DNA of 64,000 bases from Citrus sinensis (Eukaryota > Streptophyta > Magnoliopsida > Sapindales > Rutaceae): contig NC_068556.1 in the NCBI RefSeq assembly GCF_022201045.2, positions 496,001 to 560,000 of the forward strand, written 5' to 3'. Position numbers and translations under genes: made by a program. The notes below the pieces were generated by a model, which saw nothing but the letters and a program-made list of their open reading frames with translations, did not search any database and had not been told where the DNA came from. Positions 1-10,254 of the stretch are shown one piece after another. How positions within the stretch are numbered: the first letter of the stretch is position 1; every line of letters starts with the position of its first letter.

Positions 1-59
1 TAACATATTGTTTGTTATCATTAAGAATAATACAATGTTTATAAAGTAATACTTAATTT

Positions 60-240
60 TCAAGTCGTATTTGTGTGGGTAGTCTTGTTGATGATATGAT
101 AGTGCAGTCAGTACTTGTGCTGAACATTTTTAGATTATTTATGAGGTGCAACATTTATTTTTACTGAAGCATGATTTCAAGATTAGCTTAGATAAAATTA
201 AATTTGTTTTCTTGGGGGGATTTATCATGAAACAATGAGA
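60..240 (+). mobile_element. Possible degenerate Ty3/gypsy reverse-transcriptase fragment
   Basis: A conceptual translation gives an Asp-Asp pair followed by an EHLxxLR-like stretch. After a frameshift comes KHDFKISLDKIKF, and then an FLGG-F-I-M segment. The order (catalytic DD, then a basic/hydrophobic helix, then FLG-h-I) matches the end of the palm region of Ty3/gypsy reverse transcriptases. There is at least one frameshift and no open frame, and the left side is cut by the window edge. The match is weak and by eye only, so chance resemblance remains possible. Confidence 0.28.
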
Positions 241-329
241 AAATATATTTGAATAGATTGGAAACTTGGGTTTGACCCTGCGAGGTGTGGTGCCGGGGTG
301 CCGGGCAGCCCTGGGCTTAATTAATCATC

Positions 330-2145
330 TGATTACTCATTTTAATAAACAAAATTCTAGAAGCTGAAGGCAATAGGCCTGAAATGAGTCATTCGCGATA
401 AAGACATTAGAAATGTTCATTGTATATGAAAATATGTTTCATTGTTATAATTTATTAAGCAACTTGAACCTTCATAGTTTACAATATATGATTCAGATAT
501 GCGCCCATGCGACTTTAAATTTTGATTATGGCTTGTTTGACTTATCTCCCAAAATGTCATAGAAAAAGTTGCAATTTGAATAGAAAATTGTTGATTGATT
601 TGATGTGACAATCCATGATATTCGTATGTGGATTTGATTCTTTCTTACCGATTTTTTTTTCTTTTTTAACAATAAATATGGTTCTTTATTTTTATTTTTT
701 TTTTATAATGGAAAATAAGAAACAAAAGTCTAAGATAACAAAAAAAAAAAAAAAACCCCTCTTATTATAAGAAAATTTGGGAGTCATTTGATTTGTTAGT
801 TAAAGCATTTAAAATTCTATTGTTGACTTTTAATTGGTCGTATCTTTAGTTGATGTACATATTATGCTTCCCATGTTGTTGATAAGGGAATAAATATATA
901 TTACTGGTTCGATCCTCTGCGATATTCCCCTTCAAAATTTGATCACAACAAAATAAGAATAGGATCCTTTTGATTTTCTTTGAAAAAAAAAATACCTTTT
1001 AAAAAAAAAGTCAAAATAATAAAGAAAAAGATAAAAGCTCTCAAAGCATTTCTTAGTAAATTAATTGCTAATGGTTTCGTACGTCAAACAATATAAGATG
1101 CTCAAACAAGTGCCAGGTCATGGACATCGATGCAGGTTTGGTCGTGTTCTGTTCGAAGTCAAAACCCACAGCACGATTAATTGAATAGAATAATCTTTAA
1201 GCCAAACTTACGAGAGGAGGCAAAGGCATTTAAAAAAAAAAAAAACTAAAATCCAAATGGGTCGGTTTAAATTTATGTAATCAAGCTGAACCGAATCAAT
1301 CAATTTATGTAATCCAAGCTGGTTTAAAAGTTAATTAGGTCGGATTATCAGAATTTTATTTATTTATTAATATTTTGAATATTGAAACTAAATCATGACT
1401 TGATTCGTGAATTAAATTGAATCGGTTCATGCAATTTGCACATTCTAACTTTTTTATTATAATTTTATTTATTAACTAAGAGCAGGAAAACGTAATTTGT
1501 GCATTTGTTTAATTAAAGCTTGAATTATAAGATTAATATTTTGTTTAAGATGCATAAATCTGAAAAAGGTTGGCGAGCGGAGCGGTGGGGAGGCTTCTTA
1601 ACAATTTCATAGGCTCTCTCAATGTTAAATAAAATCAATAGGGATGCTTCCACTAATTTTAGAAAGTAGGTACATCCTCTCTCTACTCTACATAGACCCA
1701 ACTTGCGTATTGTTTAACCTCGTATTAATTAAAAATACCAAGATTACATAACTTTAATGTATGTTAGTGTGTAGCCACTAAGCTCCAACCCAGAGGATCC
1801 CATTTTGAGGATTTGGTCATTTGATGGGGGTTACAAATTGGCCATTAAAACAAAGCACCGGATTCATCAAATATTGTGATGTCTCTTAACCGATCTTATT
1901 TTGTTTGCCTTATTAATACTTTAAGACAGTGCTCGACTTATTATAATTGATTAATTTGCCACCATATCTTTTGCCATTCATATGAATTGATCGTAAAGAG
2001 CAGGTGCATTAAACTCTATAGTTGACTTGAAACCTATGAATAATACATAAGAAAATAATAATAATAATTGCAAAACATGTTCTTTTTTTTTTTTAAACCC
2101 CTTAGTTGTGTATAGGTCGATAAAAGGGACAACAAAATCTCTAAC
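330..2145. other. AT-rich spacer, no gene seen
   Basis: Both strands lack coding stretches that resemble any family I know. The tract is AT-rich with poly-A and poly-T runs. Around 1250-1440 repeated GGTTTAA/GAACCGAA-type words look like the degraded interior of a hAT-like element, but I could not define its ends. Confidence 0.5.
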
Positions 2146-2161
2146 CCAATCTCAACTTTAG

Positions 2162-2476
2162 TTTTTTTTTTTTTAATACTGTTATATAGGACTGTAGGTA
2201 TTACAATTAATATTTATAAATAAATTCTACAATTAAGACTTTCTTCGTGACATGTACTCTTTTAAAGCGCTGCTCAAATTCTTTAAATCCTCTCAAATAT
2301 TCGAGAGCTGTCCACTCCACTCACATTTCGTGAGAAATAGACTGACTACACTCAATTATTTGATAATTGATGGAGGATTGTAAATAATCTCCATAAATAC
2401 TTTTATGAAGCCTCAAACCCTTATACTCAATATTATAAGTGCAAGAACTCCCCTACTGAACCAAAGGCTTATTGGT
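2162..2476 (-). mobile_element. tRNA-derived SINE, copy 1
   Basis: The element lies on the minus strand: its head is at the right end and its tail is the T-run at the left end. It is flanked by near-identical 15-bp target duplications, CAATCTCAACTTTAG at 2147-2161 and CAATCTCAACGTTAG at 2477-2491. Its body aligns along its length with the element at 37790-38093. In that better preserved copy, a TGGTCCAGTGGGAGAG box and a GGGTTCGAGCC box resemble the A and B boxes of a tRNA promoter. SINEs move with LINE-encoded enzymes. This copy is diverged and probably old. Confidence 0.85.
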
Positions 2477-2491
2477 CAATCTCAACGTTAG

Positions 2492-3424
2492 ATGCTTCGT
2501 AACTCAGCGTTTCATTTGAACATCTCAAAGTACTTTTTTTAACATATTTAACTCGTTCGGCAATAGATTTATTGCAAATTGACGTTTGACTTTTGAGGCA
2601 TTGACAAAGGGCAGTCACGTGTTTGCGCACTAAACAAATATTATTTTGTTCACAAGTTTGGTGGGCGACAACTCAGACATTTTCAATTAAATCATGGGCC
2701 TAAATATTAAATAAAACGACCGTCAACTTCTCGAACACCATAAACAAATATCTCCAAACAAATTTTATTATATGGTGAGTGAGTGACGGACGGACCATCG
2801 AGGCATTTCGATTCCCTAGTCCTCCAAGATCAGCAAAATATAAAACGTTTCCCAGTCAAATCTTCTAAACGCATCGACAGCAACAAGGTCCATACGCTTT
2901 CGCAAATATGACAGGAAGTAGTTTGATTGTGTTGACTAGTATTTGGGGTATTTTTTCACAGATATGGTTCGACTTTTCCAAAACCGAATCAAAGCGATAT
3001 GTTTCATTCAATTCTAAAATCTATATGGGATCAGTTTGGTTCGATTTTTCTAAGAAATCGAGCTAACACTAAATATATAAACAAAATAAAAATTTTGATG
3101 TAAAAAAAAAAAAATAACAGAATTGATCAAGCCCAATTTTAAATCCAATATTGCTGTAAATCCTATAAATGACCAAACTACAATTACAGATTGAAATTTG
3201 GCCATTGAGTGAGAGAATAAATTAGTCATTTCAATAACAAACATGGACCTATTGGCTACAAATAGACAAGCTATATGCTTATTTGTAGAAAGGTATAAAC
3301 TAGAGACAAGGAGTTATTTTTGCATTTCCAAACAATGGTGCACTTCAAATGATTTATAATACGGATGTGAAACTGCGGTTTGGATCAAGCTTTTTCAAGC
3401 CGAGGCCCAAGCCATCAGAGTGGA
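2492..3424. other. Spacer without recognisable genes
   Basis: No coding region is visible. A short direct repeat of the type ATATGGTTCGACTTTTCC / GTTTGGTTCGATTTTTC occurs near 2960-3050. It looks like a fragment of a transposable element rich in GGTTCGA words, but no ends were found. Confidence 0.45.
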
Positions 3425-3432
3425 AGGACAAG

Positions 3433-4391
3433 TAGGGATGGCAGTTTAACTCGGACCGGATTCAACCCGCATTGGAATAAAATAAATCCGACATTTGGAA
3501 TTGATTTCATCAACCTACATATATCCGAGTGCGGTTTTGGATTTGGATAAATCCGAAAATCTGAAACCTGGACCCGCATATATTTATCTTAATATGATTT
3601 TTTAATTATTTTTATAAATAAATAGAAAAGAAAAATCAGACATGCCCTAATTCCCACTTTTACAAACGCAGCCACCAAAGTCCAAACCAAAAACCATTCT
3701 TTTCACATCTCTTCAACTCTTTCTCTTTCATCTTAATCTTCTTCACCTTCATACTTTCGTAGCCGCCCTAGCCAAAGCAAAGTATTTTTTTTCTCTCTCT
3801 TCAACTCTTCTTTTCATCAAATCATTGTCGTCACTCGTCATCACTTCGCCACCTTCACTGTGTTTCATGTTCATCATCATCATCGGTCGTCGCTTGTCTA
3901 TCTATTTCATAGGTTTTGGTCAACGTTTGTCCACCTCCACAATTGCAATCGCGGCTGTGGCGTTGCGTTCGTCATCATCATCATTAGCCTCCATTCGTTG
4001 CTTCGCCAAATGCAGATCCTTAAAGTTCGTAAATATTGAATCCGCGAATCGTCAGTTTGGATTGTAGATATTGTGTTTGTGAATGTTTTATTGTTTTGAA
4101 TCATTGAAATTAGAATTAAGATTTGTATTTGTGTATTTGTGAATGTTTTTTCGAATTGGGATTTGTATTCGTATTCGTATTCGGTTTCTTTAATTTTTTA
4201 GTTGATTAAGTGATCCAGGTTTAAAACCCGCAATCCAGAAACCTGAATTTTTCCGGGTTGAACCCGTACTGGACCCGCAGACAATAAATTCGGGTTTAAA
4301 TCTGGATCCGGAACAATATTTTAGTATGCGGGTTTGGAACCGGAAAGGCCAAACCCGGACCCGGACCCGACTTCGGCTTTTGCCATCTCTA
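3433..4391. mobile_element. Non-autonomous hAT-type DNA transposon
   Basis: The left end reads TAGGGATGGCAG and the reverse complement of the right end reads TAGAGATGGCAA, the usual form of plant hAT terminal repeats. Eight-base target duplications AGGACAAG (3425-3432) and AGTACAAG (4392-4399) match at 7 of 8 positions, as expected for hAT. Subterminal regions are rich in inverted GGACCCG/CGGGTCC words, typical transposase-binding arrays. The interior carries only short ORFs with low-complexity Ser/Ile stretches and no transposase, so the element depended on another copy. The length is 959 bp. Confidence 0.8.
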
Positions 4392-4944
4392 AGTACAAGG
4401 CTCAAATTTGGGCTGGGCTTGGGTTTTTATTTTTTTTATTTTTTTAAATTACTGTAAACTTCAAATGAGTTAATAATAATCAAGTTGTTATAATTAATAA
4501 CGAATTAAAAAATATTTTAAAATAAAATAATAAATCAAGCAAATAAAGGTTTAGAGATTTAACTTTTAATACTAGATCTTTAATTCAAGCATATGCTTAA
4601 TTAATTAACATTTAAAAGAGAGTTTAGTATTATAATTTTAAGTTTTTTTATTCAATATTGCCATATGAATTAAGGATTTAAGCTTTTTCTCTTTTTTTAT
4701 TTATTATCCTAATTTATAAATTTATTATTTTAAAAAAATTTCTTATGCACTTGTCCAAATCCTTATATAGGAGGTCTGGGCCAAAGTCCATGGGAATGAG
4801 CCGCACTGAATTGAGCTTTTTTACCATCCCTAACCTTATTTCATATGGACTTAAAGTTGAGCTATTAACACCCATTTGAAAGTCTTAAGAAACCTCTTAA
4901 ACTTTATTTTTATCAAAATCAAAGAGAGAGCGAGGGAGAGATTT

Positions 4945-5475
4945 AGCGGGTATTTAATTTTTTAACTTAATGACTTAATTAACATAATCTCAATCAATTA
5001 AGTCATTAAATTTGTTTTTTTAACTCAATGAAAATTTTTAGTCATTAAGTTATTAAGTCATTTTTTTTGTTAATCTAAAAAGTTTGAATGATATTATTAA
5101 AAGATATTCTCCAAAATATCCTATCTAATTAGTTATTTTCATCCTTACTTAAACAAGAACTGATTAATTATCATTATCATTCATCTCCATAACATATGAT
5201 AATATAATAGTATATTTTTATTATTATTTCTATCTTTTTATATTCTTCAAATTAGCATTACTTATCTTTAAAAATTTTAATGGGTATTTTTTATACAATA
5301 CATCACAAACTACATAAAATTGACTAACATATTCTAATTTAAAATATTAAAAGGATTGTTTTTATTTTAACATGATATTATGATAAAATACTATATTATT
5401 TATGTGTGCTGAGATGCTTATTATTTATTTAACATTTAAAACTTATAAAGACACACGGATTAAAGAGTATTTTGG
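4945..5475. mobile_element. TIR/MITE-like element related to the one at 7891
   Basis: The left part reads GGTATTTAATTTTTTAACTTA followed by repeated ACTTAATGACTTAAT words. The same word order, and a shared TTATTATTTATTT-GACATT-like interior, recurs at 7891-8425. The right terminus is unclear and may be truncated where the LINE relic begins. No coding capacity is seen. The assignment rests on the two copies resembling each other; superfamily unknown. Confidence 0.4.
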
Positions 5476-5494
5476 TTTCATGAGGTGAGTCATT

Positions 5495-7770
5495 ATGATC
5501 AATACCTGTGTTTGCCTTCCATGGAGGGGAGATAGCAAAGAACCTTCTTCCATGAGCTTCATTTTCGTGTAGAGAAGAAATTGTTAGATTGGCAGGAATG
5601 CATTTTTTTCTCGTGGGGGTAAAGAGGTTTTAATTAAGGTTGTCGCTCAGACAATTCTGGCATATACTATGATTGGTTTCCAGTTACTTATGAGAATGAG
5701 TGAACAGTTTCAACGGAAGTTCAATGCTTTTTTGTAGAGGTTGACTGCTCGTAAAAGATGAATTCACTAGGTGGGATGGTGAGCCTTTAGTAAACCAAAG
5801 AAACTGTGTGGATTAGATTTTTGCGATCTCTCTTGTTTTAATCAATCTATTTTGGCCAAGGTCCATTTTTTTTTTTTTTTTTTTGATTACATGAGACTAT
5901 TGCTCAGATTACAACTCATATACATGAGACTATTACTGATATTTACAAATCAGACTATTACTGGGACCAACTGACATCAATGCTAATGGAGCTCTGCCCA
6001 GATTTTAACCCTCACAAATATTCGAGGGATGTCTACTCCTCACTCATGGGTAAGGGAGAAGACTACCTTCACTCAAATTAATTGAGAAAGGAAATACCCC
6101 CACAATGCTTTTGTGGGGGTTCGAACTGCTGCCCTCCAAGTTGGAGGGCAGCAGCCCTGGCCACTCGGGCTACTGCCCGAGTGGTTCCAAGGTCCATTTT
6201 TAGATTGTGGTGACTGATAAAAAAAAGTTGCTTCTGCTATATGATTAAATATGTTACTGATTTAAACAAAAAAAAAAAATTATTGGTGTCTGCTAAACTC
6301 TATTGTTGGTGTTTTTTTTTTTTTATTTAATTAGTAAAATAGACATGTTTAATCAGAAAGATTGGGCAAAGTCGTTGGATCTTACTTAATTATCGTACAA
6401 CCTTTAAAGGTGTGGGCTACCGACAAAAGTCCATTTATCTTTTTTTTTTTTATAAAAGCTGCTATGAAATAATTATTAAATAAGTAACTTTTAAAAATTT
6501 TATCCAATGTTATTTTGTTAAAAGTTATGATACTTATAACTTTAACCTCAAATCTAAATGGGGGTTGAGGATGATTTGCTCGTATCACGCGTATTACGGG
6601 CTTGGTATTTTCATCATTTTCCTTTTCTTAAGGTAGATTTGGTCAGTAACCTTTCTTTTATTTAGAGAAGTACTCTTTGATCGAACAAGGTGGTAGATGG
6701 GGTGTAGGGGTAAGGTAAGACAATTAAAACATACCAAAATAATTGGATTCCACGGCAATTTCTGTTCAAACTTGTTTCTCTAATATATTTGGACAATTAT
6801 GTGATCGTTGATCAGTTGGTAGTGCAAGGCAATTGTTGGAATGTTAATCTATTATAGGAATATTTTTTGAAAACTAATATTTCATAGATATTAACGATCA
6901 AGTTGCCTTCTCGTGTATCTCCTTCCAATATTGTTTTGCATTTTAACAAACAATGTGAGTATTTTGTTAAATCAGTCTACAAATTGGCTGTAACTCTTTG
7001 TGATCTGCATACTACTGGGTCTTCTACCATCCCTTGTGATTGGCTATAACTTTTGGATTTTCTGGAGTATGCTTATTCTGTGTTGTCTGTTACTAACTTT
7101 CAGCTATTGGTAACAGAGTATTTAAGAGGTGTATGATAATTCTTTATGTGGGAAACAGGCCATGTTTGCCTATAGTGTGTTTACTTATGCTTAGAGAGTT
7201 TTGGATACCTTTAGTTTATAGTAGAATTACAAGCAAATGGTGGTGAGAATCAGGGGATTCTAGGACAATATGAGTTCGGTAACTGGTATATTATGTAAAA
7301 ATGTAAATCTTGGTGCAAGCCGGGAAAAGCCATTGGCGTGTTGGTTTAAGTTAACCACTGATGCTGTTGTGGATACAATTGATGGGTTAGTGGGATATGG
7401 GGCTGTTATACGAAATCATGAAGGGTTGGTAATACTTGCTGGGATTGATCAAAGGGGTATTCTGTGATGATATTGATATTCCTTAGAACAAAGCCTTATG
7501 CTTTGTGTCTGACTTACTCGAGAGATCGACCTGTCTTCGTTAACTGCTGAGTCGAATTCTTTGCAGGTTGTGCAATTAATGAGTGGTTTCCGTAGTAATC
7601 ATACTGCGTTATTTTGGATCATTTTTATGTTCAACATTTATTTACACCGAAGCATGATTAGCGAAAAGCTGCAGATACTTTAGCACATCTTGCGATTCAT
7701 TATAACGGTCTTTATGAATGGACGGTATAATTTTCTCCTCAATTAGTTTGTTATATTTGAGGATTTATTT
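5495..7770 (+). mobile_element. LINE (non-LTR) ORF2 relic: RT C-terminus, zf-RVT, RNase H
   Basis: Conceptual translation with frameshifts gives, in order: YLCLPSMEGR and GGKEVLIKVVAQTILAYTM; then IHWVGW, SKPKKLCGLDFCDL and FNQSILAK, as downstream of the RT palm of plant LINEs; then GEYFVKSVYKLA (zf-RVT) near 6960. An RNase H-like stretch with GYGAVIRNHEGLVILAG lies at about 7380-7450, and its end FTPKHD..RKAADTLAHLA at 7640-7700. Many stops and frameshifts show it is dead. A SINE (5871-6186) interrupts it just after FNQSILAK, so the SINE is younger than the LINE copy. Confidence 0.85.
5871..6186 (-). mobile_element. tRNA-derived SINE, copy 2, nested in the LINE relic
   Basis: It is flanked by perfect 15-bp target duplications CCAAGGTCCATTTTT (5856-5870 and 6187-6201). 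The tail is a long T-run on the plus strand, so it is oriented minus. It carries a GCAGTTCGAACCCCC B-box-like segment and the ACAAAAGCATTGTGGGGG hairpin that corresponds to ATAAAAGTATTTATGGGG in the SINEs at 2162 and 37790. It is therefore a diverged member of the same family. Its head has an extra palindrome CTGCCCTCCAACTTGGAGGGCAG. Confidence 0.85.
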
Positions 7771-7890
7771 TGGAAATAAATAGAGTATTTTATTCCAAAA
7801 AAAATTACAAGAGCACAAACATAAAAGTACTCATTTTCAGACTTTTAAGTTCGAAAAAAAAAAGGGTTTAAAATCATTATTAGATATTTA

Positions 7891-8425
7891 GGTGGCGTTT
7901 GTTTTTTAACTTAATGACTTAAAGTGACTTAACTTAATTAATTAAGTTAATTAGATGTGTTTGTTTTTATAACTTAATAAGACTTTTTAGATAATTTTGA
8001 CTTAATAAAATAAGCCAAATTTTTTGACTTTTTACTTAATGGAGAAATCTGAATTAAGTCAATTACTTGCTAATGTCAAAAATATCCCTGCTTTATAATT
8101 TATTTTTCATGTTTATCTCAAAACTCACCCATAGACATTTACCTCACATAAAAATATCCCAATTTTTGCTTTTTTATATTATATACGATAAAATTTAAAA
8201 TTTATGGTATTTTATATATTAAAATTCCAAAATAATTATGTATTCACTTGAATATAGTTTTACTTATAAATGTTAAAATATTGTGGTATTTAATTTATTA
8301 TTTATTTGACATTCAAATTTAATAAGGATACAATGTAAAAGTACATATTTTCAGCTTTTTAAGTTAAAAAAAAAAAACAACTTAATACTTATTTTTCGAG
8401 ATTCAGACAAAAAAACAAACATATT
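7891..8425. mobile_element. TIR/MITE-like element
   Basis: The left end GGTGGCGTTTGTTTTTTAAC is mirrored at the right, where the reverse complement reads ATGTTTGTTTTTTTGTCTGA. Both ends carry the G-TTTGTTTTTT word common to plant hAT-like MITEs. The interior consists of ACTTAA repeats and AT-rich filler with no coding capacity. It resembles the tract at 4945-5475. A target duplication could not be fixed, so the ends are approximate. Confidence 0.4.
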
Positions 8426-8460
8426 ATTCAGATTCAGACATTCAGATTTATTCAGAATTC

Positions 8461-8635
8461 AGATTAATCCAAACATTTAATTCTATTTAAAATTTATAAA
8501 ATTTAGACAATTCATGTTTATTCAAAATTTAAATTCTAACAGAATTCAGATTAATTCAGATTAATCCAAACATTTAATTCTATTTAAAATTTATAAAATT
8601 TAGACAATTCATGTTTATTCAAAATTTAAATTCTA
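8461..8635. repeat. 97-bp-period tandem duplication
   Basis: A 78-bp block starting AGATTAATCCAAACATTTAA at 8461 is repeated without a mismatch at 8558, 97 bp downstream. The two blocks are joined by AACAGAATTCAGATTAATTC, and short ATTCAGATT words precede the first. The perfect identity in AT-rich spacer implies a recent local duplication. Confidence 0.9.
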
Positions 8636-8639
8636 GGAA

Positions 8640-10254
8640 AAAGTTACTTGACGATACTTGAGGCTATCCTAAGCAGTATTTCATAACTCAACCTCTTGTA
8701 CATGGAATTTTGTAACTCTTTTTTTTATTAATATATTTTCAGATTTACATAAAAGAAATTAAATTAAAAAAAACCACCTCGCTTAAACTCATACTCGTAA
8801 CTTTCTCTTTGTACCAGCTCCGAGGCTTTTTTGGGGGAATAATCTTCAAGAAATAAATTGAAGTTCTTAATTTTTCTTTTGAAGGAAACAAACAACGATG
8901 AACTGGTATTATTATTTATCTATTCTATGTTTTATAATTTTTATTTTCTAATACTGGTTTCAAAATAAGTTATTAACGCATTTCTATATTTACCAAAAAC
9001 TAAAACATTTTCTATTATAAAATAAATATAAAAACATCATTCTAAAATATTACCAAACACACCCTTAAAACCAATGGGTTAGAACTTTATTAAGAAAAAA
9101 AAATGATAATGGAAATATAAAATTTAGAATATTCCAACTAGAAATCTTAAAAAAAAAAGGTAAACAATAACTATAAAGAAGGGAAAACAATTAAATTGGA
9201 GTCGTAATAGAGGGATATTAAATTTTATTTATGAAATCATAATAGAGAGATTTTTTTTGGGAGTAGTACTAGACATCTCAAATTTTTTTATCCAAAATAA
9301 TTATCCCAAATAATATGGCATTAATCAATTAATTAGCGAGATAATATAATTAAATTTATTTAAATTTTGTAAAGAATTGTCAATCAATTCTAAATGAAAA
9401 TATAAAATACGTTAATTTATTATGCGAGATTTATCTAGAAGGTTATTCGTGGAATTGTGACGGCTCTATCTTTCATAACACGAATTAAAGGGTGGGAGTA
9501 GCACAGCTCATTTATACAAAAGATACTTCAGCCCTCTTAAAACTGGACCATTTTGTTTGCCTTTCAAGACTTAACCGAAAAGCTATTGAAACTGGGCTGA
9601 TTTGGGCTTATTTCTAAGTTTGCTCACTGTTCTTGTATATTTGGGAATCGAGGCCCCCGCATTTAGGTTACTTTCGTGGGCTTTTCGTTGCGGGTGGGGT
9701 TTAAAGCAATGCAAGTGTGAAACCAACGCTAGATCTATAGCTTCGACGTCGGATTTAAGGTTCTTCATACGCCAAAACAAGTAACTGTTAAGCCTGCTGC
9801 ACTCCCCTAAAACTACTGCAGTTAAAAAATTTAAAAAACAAAAAAAGGAAAAAAGAAAATTGGTGCAATTTGTTTGCTCATCACGTATCGGGCGTTTCAC
9901 CAATCGACGAAAACGACGTTCGCTTTAGATCTAAGATATTAAACAAAGGCACCCGCACACACACACTCATTCATAAAATTCTTTGTTATTTATTTAGTTT
10001 CAATAATTTGTGCGTCGAATTTGATCGATGCCAAATCGCGGTTAAGGTGTGCTCCCGTTCTTCAATCAATCTGTTGCCACTGTCTCTCGAATCAATTCGT
10101 TTGCGTTACTATTATTATTTTTTGGTTAACGAAATAAATTGTGTGTGTATTTGTTTGCAGAGGGAGGGTCTAATCTAATGGTGAAAGAGATTTGCTGGCG
10201 GAGGAGGTGACTTGGTGTTGAGTTTCTCTGGGTTCTAAAAACGGAGTGGACCGG
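8640..10254 (+). promoter_or_regulatory. Spacer, then promoter and 5' leader of the coiled-coil gene
   Basis: 8640-9480 is AT-rich with no gene. From about 9540 base composition becomes more balanced. A short ORF on each strand at 9583-9903 has no recognisable family and I do not call it. A likely 5'-UTR intron of 114 nt runs 10047-10160 (AAG|GTGTGC ... TTTGCAG|AGG). It leaves a leader that joins to the ATG at 10255. I could not place a TATA box or a transcription start with confidence. Confidence 0.45.

Noticed and set aside
9583..9903. 106-codon ORF on the minus strand before the coiled-coil gene
   Set aside because: It has low similarity to anything known, overlaps a comparable ORF on the other strand, and sits in a promoter/leader region. 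It is most likely a chance frame.
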